From positions 38,271,755-38,335,754 of the forward strand of contig NC_082701.1 of assembly GCF_949987515.2 (NCBI RefSeq): a DNA stretch of 64,000 bases. The letters run 5' to 3'. The stretch is from Delphinus delphis. Lineage: Eukaryota > Chordata > Mammalia > Artiodactyla > Delphinidae. The translations under genes were made by a program, and so were the position numbers. Under the pieces are notes generated by a model. That model did not search any database. It worked only from the letters and a program-made list of their open reading frames with translations, and was not told where the DNA came from. This document shows positions 10,320-22,755 of the stretch, in pieces. Each line of letters opens with the position of its first letter. The first letter of the stretch is position 1.

Positions 10320-13082
10320 TCACTGAGTACCTCCAGAGCCCTGTGGGCCTGCTGCGAAACTTGCAGTCCCATTTGTTGATCCCTCGGAGGTCGTCTGTGC
10401 GTGCCTAGAGACGGGCAACACACCGTACGTTCCTTGATGAGAGCTACGTTTCCAGAGACCTCGACCGGCCTCAGGACAACATTGCTGCTGAGTCCGAAGT
10501 GCCCAGGAAGACTTTGTCATGGCCCTGGTGTGAGCTGCCATGTGATAACACTCTGTTTTGAATGCTTCGAGGCTGTTTTGAATGCTTCGAGGCCCTCGTA
10601 CCTGGAGTCACCCTGCTAGAGGAGAAAGTCAGCATCTTGCCATGCGGTGTCGCTGACGCCACACCCAGCAGAAACACATGCCTGGAAGTAAGGCCCTGAT
10701 TTGCCGTGCAGAAGCGGAGGCGTGCAGCAGTTTCCATGAGCCGGTGGCCTGTGCTCTGCGTACCTTTAACGGCAGCACAGTTTTCTGGACACCTAGGAGG
10801 CTAGCGTGGGCACCCAGTTGCCGGCAGGAACACTGAGTACCCCCAGGCGCACCTGGGTCTGCTAAGCAACATCCAGTACCGTAGCCCTGTACAGCCCCTC
10901 TGTGCTTGCCGAGCGTAGGGAAACGCACTGCACTCTCTTTTGAGGCGTCTTAATTTCCTCAGCACTCGCGCACGTTTACGAACTCCGTTCTGGCACGTCC
11001 CACATGGCGTAGAAGTCTTAGGCATTGCCTTAGTCTGAGCAGCACTCAGAGTAACCCTCGGCTTCGCATTCCATCCAGGACCTCCTGCTTGAAATCACCG
11101 TGCCTCCTAGAGGAAGTCGGCTTGCGTTCTGACTGCAGTTTAAGTCCTTTTCTTCCTGCGGCCCTGCAGGCTTTTGAATAGCCACAGGCCCAGAGGAGCA
11201 GCTACGGCGTTCCTTGGTTGAGGCAGTTCGCTTGATGCAGAACACTCTACTTCGAGAAGCTGATTCAGGGAAAGACACACAGGGTAACCTGTGTCTCTTT
11301 GGACTTGTTAGAAACCACAGTGGGGTATGCTGAGTGTGCCCATGGAAACGGGGGCCTGCTGGAACTAGCCTTGCTTTCCCATTTTGAAGGCTGCATTCAT
11401 GCTGCCTTGAAGCTGCCTGACATCCCCTGCTCTTGACAGGCCTGTAAACCCTGTAAGAATGTTTCTGGGGAGAAAATGAATTTGCTATCTAAACCAGGTG
11501 CTTCTGCGCCTGCGGTGTGGTCACCCTGACAAGCTCTAGCGCTAAAAGCAAACTCAACGTGTGAACTTGCCTCCAGTTTAGGCCCTTAGTACCCATGTAG
11601 ATACGGAGGCATGCAGCTCTTTCCATGAGTTCTTAGTCGCTTATATGCTTTATTATAAAGGAAGAAAACTTCTGAGGACTCCTAGGCCTCTCGTGTATGC
11701 ATCATTTCCCCTCCAAGTTCACTGAGTACCTCCAGAGCCCTGTGGGCCGGCTGCGAATCTTCCAGTCCCATTTGTTGATCCCTCGGAGGCCGTCTGTGCG
11801 TGCCTAGAGACGGGCAACACACTCTACGTTCCTTGAGGAGAGCTACATTTCCAGAGACCTCGACCGGCCTCAGGACAACATTGCTGGTGAGTCCGAAGTG
11901 CCCAGGAAAACTTTGTCATGGCACTTGTGTGAGCTGCCCTGTGATAATACTCTGCTTTGACTGTTTCGAGGCCCTCGTACCTGCAGTCACTCTGCTCGAG
12001 GAGAAAGTCAGCATCTTGCCATGCGGTGTCGCTGACGGCACACCCAGCAGAAACACACGCCTGGAAGTGAGGCCCTGATTTGCCGTGCAGAAGCGGAGGC
12101 GTGCAGCAGTTTCCATGAGCCGGTGGCCTGTGCTCTGCGTACCTTTAACGTGGACACCTAGGAAGCTAGCGCGGGCACCCTGTTGCCGGCAGGAACACTG
12201 AGTAGCCCCAGGCGCACCTGGGTCTGCTAAGCAACATCCAGTCCCGTAGCCCTTTAGAGCCCCTCTGTGCATGCCGAGCGTAGGGAAACGCACTGCACTC
12301 ACTTTTGGAGCGTCTTAATTTCCTCAGCACTCGCGCACGTTCACGAACACCGTTCTGGCACGTCCCACATGGCGTAGAAGTCTTAGGCGTTGCCCTAGTC
12401 TGAGCTGCACTCAGAGTAACCCTCGGCTTCGCATTCCATCCAGGACCTCCTGCCTGAAGTCACCATGCCTCCTAGAGGAAGTCGGCTTGCGTTCTGACTG
12501 CAGTTTAAGTCCTGTTCTTCCTGTGGCACTGCAGGCTTTCGAATAGCCTAGGCCCAGAGGAGCAGCTACGGCGTTCCTTGGTTGAGGCAGTTCGCTTGAT
12601 GCAGAACACCCTACTTCGAGAAGCTGATTCAGGGAAGGAAACACAGGGTAACCTGTGTCTCTTTGGACTTGTTAGAAACCACAGTGGGGTATGCTGAGTG
12701 TGCCCATGGAAACGGGGGCCTGCTGGAACTAGCCTTGCTTTCCCATTTTGAAGGCCGCATTCATGCTGCGTTGAAGCTGCCTGATATTCCCTGCACTTGA
12801 TAGTCCTGTAAACACTGTAAGAATGCTTCTGGGGAGAAAATGAATTTGCTGTCTAAACCAGGTGCTTCCGTGACTGCGGTGTGGTCAGCCTGACAAGCTC
12901 TAGCACTGAAAGGAAACTCAACGTGTGAACTTGCCTCCAGTTGAAGCCCTTAGTAGCCATGTAGATACGGAGGCCTACAGCTCTTTCCATGAGTTCTTAG
13001 TCGCTTATATGCTTTATTTTAAAGGAAGTACACTTCTGAGGACTCCTAATCCTCTCGGGTATGCATCATTTCCCCTCCAAGT
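10320..13082 (+). repeat. A-B dimer 4 (ttgcag class)
   Basis: A is 10320-11718 and B is 11719-13082. It has 'acttgcagtccc' at 10363. A rare pair of substitutions at 10612 (c) and 10618 (a) turns 'ctctgctcga' into 'ccctgctaga' and removes the usual CTCGAG. The same pair recurs only in the dimer at 51770. Private c at 11549 ('aaaagcaaac'). Confidence 0.97.
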
Positions 13083-15845
13083 TCACTGAGTACCTCCAGA
13101 GCCCTGTGGGCCTGCTGCGAAACTTCCAGTCCCATTTGTTGATCCCTCGGAGGTCGTCTGTGCGTGCCTAGAGACGGGCAACACACCGTACGTTCCTTGA
13201 TGAGAGCTACGTTTCCAGAGACCTCGACCGGCCTCAGGACAACATTGCTGCTGAGTCCGAAGTGCCCAGGAAGACTTTGTCATGGCCCTGGTGTGAGCTG
13301 CCATGTGATAACACTCTGTTTTGAATGCTTCGAGGCTGTTTTGAATGCTTCGAGGCCCTCGTACCTGGAGTCACTCTGCTCGAGGAGAAAGTCAGCATCT
13401 TGCCATGCGGTGTCGCTGACGCCACACCCAGCAGAAACACATGCCTGGAAGTAAGGCCCTGATTTGCCGTGCAGAAGCGGAGGCGTGCAGCAGTTTCCAT
13501 GAGCCGGTGGCCTGTGCTCTGCGTACCTTTAACGGCAGCACAGTTTTCTGGACACCTAGGAGGCTAGCGTGGGCACCCAGTTGCCGGCAGGAACACTGAG
13601 TACCCCCAGGCGCACCTGGGTCTGCTAAGCAACATCCAGTACCGTAGCCCTGTACAGCCCCTCTGTGCTTGCCGAGCGTAGGGAAACGCACTGCACCCTC
13701 TTTTGAGGCGTCTTAATTTCCTGAGCACTCGCGCACGTTTACGAACTCCGTTCTGGCACGTCCCACATGGCGTAGAAGTCTTAGGCATTGCCTTAGTCTG
13801 AGCAGCACTCAGAGTAACCCTCGGCTTCGCATTCCATCCAGGACCTCCTGCTTGAAATCACCGTGCCTCCTAGAGGAAGTCGGCTTGCGTTCTGACTGCA
13901 GTTTAAGTCCTTTTCTTCCTGCGGCCCTGCAGGCTTTTGAATAGCCTCAGGCCCAGAGGAGCAGCTACGGCGTTCCTTGGTTGAGGCAGTTCGCTTGATG
14001 CAGAACACTCTACTTCGAGAAGCTGATTCAGGGAAAGACACACAGGGTAACCTGTGTCTCTTTGGACTTGTTAGAAACCACAGTGGGGTATGCTGAGTGT
14101 GCCCATGGAAACGGGGGCCTGCTGGAACTAGCCTTGCTTTCCCATTTTGAAGGCTGCATTCATGCTGCCTTGAAGCTGCCTGACATCCCCTGCTCTTGAC
14201 AGGCCTGTAAACCCTGTAAGAATGTTTCTGGGGAGAAAATGAATTTGCTATCTAAACCAGGTGCTTCTGCGCCTGCGGTGTGGTCAGCCTGACAAGCTCT
14301 AGCGCTAAAAGGAAACTCAACGTGTGAACTTGCCTCCAGTTTAGGCCCTTAGTACCCATGTAGATACGGAGGCATGCAGCTCTTTCCATGAGTTCTTAGT
14401 CGCTTATATGCTTTATTATAAAGGAAGAAAACTTCTGAGGACTCCTAGGCCTCTCGTGTATGCATCATTTCCCCTCCAAGTTCACTGAGTACCTCCAGAG
14501 CCCTGTGGGCTGGCTGCGAATCTTCCAGTCCCATTTGTTGATCCCTCGGAGGCCGTCTGTGCGTGCCTAGAGACGGGCAACACACTCTACGTTCCTTGAG
14601 GAGAGCTACATTTCCAGAGACCTCGACCGGCCTCAGGACAACATTGCTGGTGAGTCCGAAGTGCCCAGGAAAACTTTGTCATGGCACTTGTGTGAGCTGC
14701 CCTGTGATAATACTCTGCTTTGACTGTTTCGAGGCCCTCGTACCTGCAGTCACTCTGCTCGAGGAGAAAGTCAGCATCTTGCCATGCGGTGTCGCTGACG
14801 GCACACCCAGCAGAAACACACGCCTGGAAGTGAGGCCCTGATTTGCCGTGCAGAAGCGGAGGCGTGCAGCAGTTTCCATGAGCCGGTGGCCTGTGCTCTG
14901 CGTACCTTTAACGTGGACACCTAGGAAGCTAGCGCGGGCACCCTGTTGCCGGCAGGAACACTGAGTAGCCCCAGGCGCACCTGGGTCTGCTAAGCAACAT
15001 CCAGTCCTGTAGCCCTTTAGAGCCCCTCTGTGCATGCCGAGCGTAGGGAAACGCACTGCACTCACTTTTGGAGCGTCTTAATTTCCTCAGCACTCGCGCA
15101 CGTTCATGAACACCGTTCTGGCACGTCCCACATGGCGTAGAAGTCTTAGGCGTTGCCCTAGTCTGAGCTGCACTCAGAGTAACCCTCGGCTTCGCATTCC
15201 ATCCAGGACCTCCTGCCTGAAGTCACCATGCCTCCTAGAGGAAGTCGGCTTGCGTTCTGACTGCAGTTTAAGTCCTGTTCTTCCTGTGGCACTGCAGGCT
15301 TTCGAATAGCCTAGGCCCAGAGGAGCAGCTACGGCGTTCCTTGGTTGAGGCAGTTCGCTTGATGCAGAACACCCTACTTCGAGAAGCTGATTCAGGGAAG
15401 GAAACACAGGGTAACCTGTGTCTCTTTGGACTTGTTAGAAACCACAGTGGGGTATGCTGAGTGTGCCCATGGAAACGGGGGCCTGCTGGAACTAGCCTTG
15501 CTTTCCCATTTTGAAGGCCGCATTCATGCTGCGTTGAAGCTGCCTGATATTCCCTGCACTTGATAGTCCTGTAAACACTGTAAGAATGCTTCTGGGGAGA
15601 AAATGAATTTGCTGTCTAAACCAGGTGCTTCCGTGACTGCGGTGTGGTCAGCCTGACAAGCTCTAGCACTGAAAGGAAACTCAACGTGTGAACTTGCCTC
15701 CAGTTGAAGCCCTTAGTAGCCATGTAGATACGGAGGCCTACAGCTCTTTCCATGAGTTCTTAGTCGCTTATATGCTTTATTTTAAAGGAAGTACACTTCT
15801 GAGGACTCCTAATCCTCTCGGGTATGCATCATTTCCCCTCCAAGT
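13083..15845 (+). repeat. A-B dimer 5 (E class with hybrid-type 3' end)
   Basis: A is 13083-14481 and B is 14482-15845. E markers are 'cctcagg' and 'ggctggctg', but c replaces t at 13258. B keeps c at 14935 ('gctagcgcggg') and then carries the hybrid-only bases t at 15008 and t at 15107. It is thus a recombinant between an ordinary B and the 3' part of a hybrid, with the switch between 14935 and 15008. Confidence 0.96.
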
Positions 15846-18608
15846 TCACTGAGTACCTCCAGAGCCCTGTGGGCCTGCTGCGAAACTTGTAGTCCCATTT
15901 GTTGATCCCTCGGAGGTCGTCTGTGCGTGCCTAGAGACGGGCAACACACCGTACGTTCCTTGATGAGAGCTACGTTTCCAGAGACCTCGACCGGCCTCAG
16001 GACAACATTGCTGCTGAGTCCGAAGTGCCCAGGAAGACTTTGTCATGGCCCTGGTGTGAGCTGCCATGTGATAACACTCTGTTTTGAATGCTTCGAGGCT
16101 GTTTTGAATGCTTCGAGGCCCTCGTACCTGGAGTCACTCTGCTCGAGGAGAAAGTCAGCATCTTGCCATGCGGTGTCGCTGACGCCACACCCAGCAGAAA
16201 CACATGCCTGGAAGTAAGGCCCTGATTTGCCGTGCAGAAGCGGAGGCGTGCAGCAGTTTCCATGAGCCGGTGGCCTGTGCTCTGCGTACCTTTAACGGCA
16301 GCACAGTTTTCTGGACACCTAGGAGGCTAGCGTGGGCACCCAGTTGCCGGCAGGAACACTGAGTACCCCCAGGCGCACCTGGGTCTGCTAAGCAACATCC
16401 AGTACCGTAGCCCTGTACAGCCCCTCTGTGCTTGCCGAGCGTAGGGAAACGCACTGCACTCTCTTTTGAGGCGTCTTAATTTCCTCAGCACTCGCGCACG
16501 TTTACGAACTCCGTTCTGGCACGTCCCACATGGCGTAGAAGTCTTAGGCATTGCCTTAGTCTGAGCAGCACTCAGAGTAACCCTCGGCTTCGCATTCCAT
16601 CCAGGACCTCCTGCTTGAAATCACCGTGCCTCCTAGAGGAAGTCGGCTTGCGTTCTGACTGCAGTTTAAGTCCTTTTCTTCCTGCGGCCCTGCAGGCTTT
16701 TGAATAGCCACAGGCCCAGAGGAGCAGCTACGGCGTTCCTTGGTTGAGGCAGTTCGCTTGATGCAGAACACTCTACTTCGAGAAGCTGATTCAGGGAAAG
16801 ACACACAGGGTAACCTGTGTCTCTTTGGACTTGTTAGAAACCACAGTGGGGTATGCTGAGTGTGCCCATGGAAACGGGGGCCTGCTGGAACTAGCCTTGC
16901 TTTCCCATTTTGAAGGCTGCATTCATGCTGCCTTGAAGCTGCCTGACATCCCCTGCTCTTGACAGGCCTGTAAACCCTGTAAGAATGTTTCTGGGGAGAA
17001 AATGAATTTGCTATCTAAACCAGGTGCTTCTGCGCCTGCGGTGTGGTCACCCTGACAAGCTCTAGCGCTAAAATGAAACTCAACGTGTGAACTTGCCTCC
17101 AGTTTAGGCCCTTAGTACCCATGTAGATACGGAGGCATGCAGCTCTTTCCATGAGTTCTTAGTCGCTTATATGCTTTATTATAAAGGAAGAAAACTTCTG
17201 AGCGCTTCTAGGCCTCTCGTGTATGCATCATTTCCCCTCCAAGTTCACTGAGTACCTCCAGAGCCCTGTGGGCCGGCTGCGAATCTTCCAGTCCCATTTG
17301 TTGATCCCTCGGAGGCCGTCTGTGCGTGCCTAGAGACGGGCAACACACTCTACGTTCCTTGAGGAGAGCTACATTTCCAGAGACCTCGACCGGCCTCAGG
17401 ACAACATTGCTGGTGAGTCCGAAGTGCCCAGGAAAACTTTGTCATGGCACTTGTGTGAGCTGCCCTGTGATAATACTCTGCTTTGACTGTTTCGAGGCCC
17501 TCGTACCTGCAGTCACTCTGCTCGAGGAGAAAGTCAGCATCTTGCCATGCGGTGTCGCTGACGGCACACCCAGCAGAAACACATGCCTGGAAGTGAGGTC
17601 CTGATTTGCCGTGCAGAAGCGGAGGCGTGCAGCAGTTTCCATGAGCCGGTGGCCTGTGCTCTGCGTACCTTTAACGTGGACACCTAGGAAGCTAGCGCGG
17701 GCACCCTGTTGCCGGCAGGAACACTGAGTAGCCCCAGGCGCACCTGGGTCTGCTAAGCAACATCCAGTCCCGTAGCCCTTTAGAGCCCCTCTGTGCATGC
17801 CGAGCGTAGGGAAACGCACTGCACTCACTTTTGGAGCGTCTTAATTTCCTCAGCACTCGCGCACGTTTACGAACACCGTTCTGGCACGTCCCACATGGCG
17901 TAGAAGTCTTAGGCGTTGCCCTAGTCTGAGCTGCACTCAGAGTAACCCTCGGCTTCGCATTCCATCCAGGACCTCCTGCCTGAAGTCACCATGCCTCCTA
18001 GAGGAAGTCGGCTTGCGTTCTGACTGCAGTTTAAGTCCTGTTCTTCCTGTGGCACTGCAGGCTTTCGAATAGCCTAGGCCCAGAGGAGCAGCTACGGCGT
18101 TCCTTGGTTGAGGCAGTTCGCTTGATGCAGAACACCCTACTTCGAGAAGCTGATTCAGGGAAGGAAACACAGGGTAACCTGTGTCTCTTTGGACTTGTTA
18201 GAAACCACAGTGGGGTATGCTGAGTGTGCCCATGGAAACGGGGGCCTGCTGGAACTAGCCTTGCTTTCCCATTTTGAAGGCCGCATTCATGCTGCGTTGA
18301 AGCTGCCTGATATTCCCTGCACTTGATAGTCCTGTAAACACTGTAAGAATGCTTCTGGGGAGAAAATGAATTTGCTGTCTAAACCAGGTGCTTCCGTGAC
18401 TGCGGTGTGGTCAGCCTGACAAGCTCTAGCACTGAAAGGAAACTCAACGTGTGAACTTGCCTCCAGTTGAAGCCCTTAGTAGCCATGTAGATACGGAGGC
18501 CTACAGCTCTTTCCATGAGTTCTTAGTCGCTTATATGCTTTATTTTAAAGGAAGTACACTTCTGAGGACTCCTAGTCCTCTCGGGTATGCATCATTTCCC
18601 CTCCAAGT
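15846..18608 (+). repeat. A-B dimer 6 (T class)
   Basis: A is 15846-17244 and B is 17245-18608. 'acttgtag' (15889-15890) and the T-class marks link it to the dimers that follow hybrids, although its neighbour upstream is a full-length dimer. Private changes are t at 17207 ('agcgcttcta') and t at 17868 ('gtttacgaacacc'). The second is the A-type base, suggesting a short conversion tract. Confidence 0.97.
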
Positions 18609-21371
18609 TCACTGAGTACCTCCAGAGCCCTGTGGGCCTGCTGCGAAACTTGCAGTCCCATTTGTTGATCCCTCGGAGGTCGTCTGTGCGTGCCTAGAGA
18701 CGGGCAACACACCGTACGTTCCTTGATGAGAGCTACGTTTCCAGAGACCTCGACCGGCCTCAGGACAACATTGCTGCTGAGTCCGAAGTGCCCAGGAAGA
18801 CTTTGTCATGGCCCTGGTGTGAGCTGCCATGTGATAACACTCTGTTTTGAATGCTTCGAGGCTGTTTTGAATGCTTCGAGGCCCTCGTACCTGGAGTCAC
18901 TCTGCTCGAGGAGAAAGTCAGCATCTTGCCATGCGGTGTCGCTGACGCCACACCCAGCAGAAACACATGCCTGGAAGTAAGGCCCTGATTTGCCGTGCAG
19001 AAGCGGAGGCGTGCAGCAGTTTCCATGAGCCGGTGGCCTGTGCTCTGCGTACCTTTAACGGCAGCACAGTTTTCTGGACACCTAGGAGGCTAGCGTGGGC
19101 ACCCAGTTGCCGGCAGGAACACTGAGTACCCCCAGGCGCACCTGGGTCTGCTAAGCAACATCCAGTACCGTAGCCCTGTACAGCCCCTCTGTGCTTGCCG
19201 AGCGTAGGGAAACGCACTGCACCCTCTTTTGAGGCGTCTTAATTTCCTCAGCACTCGCGCACGTTTACGAACTCCGTTCTGGCACGTCCCACATGGCGTA
19301 GAAGTCTTAGGCATTGCCTTAGTCTGAGCAGCACTCAGAGTAACCCTCGGCTTCGCATTCCATCCAGGACCTCCTGCTTGAAATCACCGTGCCTCCTAGA
19401 GGAAGTCGGCTTGCGTTCTGACTGCAGTTTAAGTCCTTTTCTTCCTGCGGCCCTGCAGGCTTTTGAATAGCCACAGGCCCAGAGGAGCAGCTACGGCGTT
19501 CCTTGGTTGAGGCAGTTCGCTTGATGCAGAACACTCTACTTCGAGAAGCTGATTCAGGGAAAGACACACAGGGTAACCTGTGTCTCTTTGGACTTGTTAG
19601 AAACCACAGTGGGGTATGCTGAGTGTGCCCATGGAAACGGGGGCCTGCTGGAACTAGCCTTGCTTTCCCATTTTGAAGGCTGCATTCATGCTGCCTTGAA
19701 GCTGCCTGACATCCCCTGCTCTTGACAGGCCTGTAAACCCTGTAAGAATGTTTCTGGGGAGAAAATGAATTTGCTATCTAAACCAGGTGCTTCTGCGCCT
19801 GCGGTGTGGTCACCCTGACAAGCTCTAGCGCTAAAAGGAAACTCAACGTGTGAACTTGCCTCCAGTTTAGGCCCTTAGTACCCATGTAGATACGGAGGCA
19901 TGCAGCTCTTTCCATGAGTTCTTAGTCGCTTATATGCTTTATTATAAAGGAAGAAAACTTCTGAGGACTCCTAGGCCTCTCGTGTATGCATCATTTCCCC
20001 TCCAAGTTCACTGAGTACCTCCAGAGCCCTGTGGGCCGGCTGCGAATCTTCCAGTCCCATTTGTTGATCCCTCGGAGGCCGTCTGTGCGTGCCTAGAGAC
20101 GGGCAACACACTCTACGTTCCTTGAGGAGAGCTACATTTCCAGAGACCTCGACCGGCCTCAGGACAACATTGCTGGTGAGTCCGAAGTGCCCAGGAAAAC
20201 TTTGTCATGGCACTTGTGTGAGCTGCCCTGTGATAATACTCTGCTTTGACTGTTTCGAGGCCCTCGTACCTGCAGTCACTCTGCTCGAGGAGAAAGTCAG
20301 CATCTTGCCATGCGGTGTCGCTGACGGCACACCCAGCAGAAACACACGCCTGGAAGTGAGGCCCTGATTTGCCGTGCAGAAGCGGAGGCGTGCAGCAGTT
20401 TCCATGAGCCGGTGGCCTGTGCTCTGCGTACCTTTAACGTGGACACCTAGGAAGCTAGCGCGGGCACCCTGTTGCCGGCAGGAACACTGAGTAGCCCCAG
20501 GCGCACCTGGGTCTGCTAAGCAACATCCAGTCCCGTAGCCCTTTAGAGCCCCTCTGTGCATGCCGAGCGTAGGGAAACGCACTGCACTCACTTTTGGAGC
20601 GTCTTAATTTCCTCAGCACTCGCGCACGTTCACGAACACCGTTCTGGCACGTCCCACATGGCGTAGAAGTCTTAGGCGTTGCCCTAGTCTGAGCTGCACT
20701 CAGAGTAACCCTCGGCTTCGCATTCCATCCAGGACCTCCTGCCTGAAGTCACCATGCCTCCTAGAGGAAGTCGGCTTGCGTTCTGACTGCAGTTTAAGTC
20801 CTGTTCTTCCTGTGGCACTGCAGGCTTTCGAATAGCCTAGGCCCAGAGGAGCAGCTACGGCGTTCCTTGGTTGAGGCAGTTCGCTTGATGCAGAACACCC
20901 TACTTCGAGAAGCTGATTCAGGGAAGGAAACACAGGGTAACCTGTGTCTCTTTGGACTTGTTAGAAACCACAGTGGGGTATGCTGAGTGTGCCCATGGAA
21001 ACGGGGGCCTGCTGGAACTAGCCTTGCTTTCCCATTTTGAAGGCCGCATTCATGCTGCGTTGAAGCTGCCTGATATTCCCTGCACTTGATAGTCCTGTAA
21101 ACACTGTAAGAATGCTTCTGGGGAGAAAATGAATTTGCTGTCTAAACCAGGTGCTTCCGTGACTGCGGTGTGGTCAGCCTGACAAGCTCTAGCACTGAAA
21201 GGAAACTCAACGTGTGAACTTGCCTCCAGTTGAAGCCCTTAGTAGCCATGTAGATACGGAGGCCTACAGCTCTTTCCATGAGTTCTTAGTCGCTTATATG
21301 CTTTATTTTAAAGGAAGTACACTTCTGAGGACTCCTAGTCCTCTCGGGTATGCATCATTTCCCCTCCAAGT
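18609..21371 (+). repeat. A-B dimer 7 (ttgcag class)
   Basis: A is 18609-20007 and B is 20008-21371. It has 'acttgcag' at 18652 preceded by 'cctagtcc'. Unlike dimer 4 it has 'ctctgctcga' and c in 'gcaccctc'. B is of the common 'cacacgcc'/'gaggccctg' type. It lies directly upstream of hybrid 2. Confidence 0.97.
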
Positions 21372-22755
21372 TCACTGAGTACCTCCAGAGCCCTGTGGGC
21401 CTGCTGCGAAACTTCCAGTCCCATTTGTTGATCCCTCGGAGGTCGTCTGTGCGTGCCTAGAGACGGGCAACACACCGTACGTTCCTTGATGAGAGCTACG
21501 TTTCCAGAGACCTCGACCGGCCTCAGGACAACATTGCTGCTGAGTCCGAAGTGCCCAGGAAGACTTTGTCATGGCCCTGGTGTGAGCTGCCATGTGATAA
21601 CACTCTGTTTTGAATGCTTCGAGGCTGTTTTGAATGCTTCGAGGCCCTCGTACCTGGAGTCACTCTGCTCGAGGAGAAAGTCAGCATCTTGCCATGCGGT
21701 GTCGCTGACGCCACACCCAGCAGAAACACATGCCTGGAAGTGAGGCCCTGATTTGCCGTGCAGAAGCGGAGGCGTGCAGCAGTTTCCATGAGCCGGTGGC
21801 CTGTGCTCTGCGTACCTTTAACGTGGACACCTAGGAAGCTAGCGTGGGCACCCTGTTGCCGGCAGGAACACTGAGTAGCCCCAGGCGCACCTGGGTCTGC
21901 TAAGCAACATCCAGTCCTGTAGCCCTTTAGAGCCCCTCTGTGCATGCCGAGCGTAGGGAAACGCACTGCACTCACTTTTGGAGCGTCTTAATTTCCTCAG
22001 CACTCGCGCACGTTCATGAACACCGTTCTGGCACGTCCCACATGGCGTAGAAGTCTTAGGCGTTGCCCTAGTCTGAGCTGCACTCAGAGTAACCCTCGGC
22101 TTCGCATTCCATCCAGGACCTCCTGCCTGAAGTCACCATGCCTCCTAGAGGAAGTCGGCTTGCGTTCTGACTGCAGTTTAAGTCCTGTTCTTCCTGTGGC
22201 ACTGCAGGCTTTCGAATAGCCTAGGCCCAGAGGAGCAGCTACGGCGTTCCTTGGTTGAGGCAGTTCGCTTGATGCAGAACACCCTACTTCGAGAAGCTGA
22301 TTCAGGGAAGGAAACACAGGGTAACCTGTGTCTCTTTGGACTTGTTAGAAACCACAGTGGGGTATGCTGAGTGTGCCCATGGAAACGGGGGCCTGCTGGA
22401 ACTAGCCTTGCTTTCCCATTTTGAAGGCCGCATTCATGCTGCGTTGAAGCTGCCTGATATTCCCTGCACTTGATAGTCCTGTAAACACTGTAAGAATGCT
22501 TCTGGGGAGAAAATGAATTTGCTGTCTAAACCAGGTGCTTCCGTGACTGCGGTGTGGTCAGCCTGACAAGCTCTAGCACTGAAAGGAAACTCAACGTGTG
22601 AACTTGCCTCCAGTTGAAGCCCTTAGTAGCCATGTAGATACGGAGGCCTACAGCTCTTTCCATGAGTTCTTAGTCGCTTATATGCTTTATTTTAAAGGAA
22701 GTACACTTCTGAGGACTCCTAATCCTCTCGGGTATGCATCATTTCCCCTCCAAGT
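21372..22755 (+). repeat. A/B hybrid monomer 2 (1384 bp)
   Basis: The architecture is that of hybrid 1. The last A base is at 21711 and the first B base at 21742. The hybrid-specific 'cagtcctg' and 'cgttcatgaac' are present. It is 15,199 bp from hybrid 1 (five dimers plus one hybrid). The base before it at site -34 is g ('cctagtcc') where hybrid 1 has a, so the left flanks differ. Confidence 0.96.
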
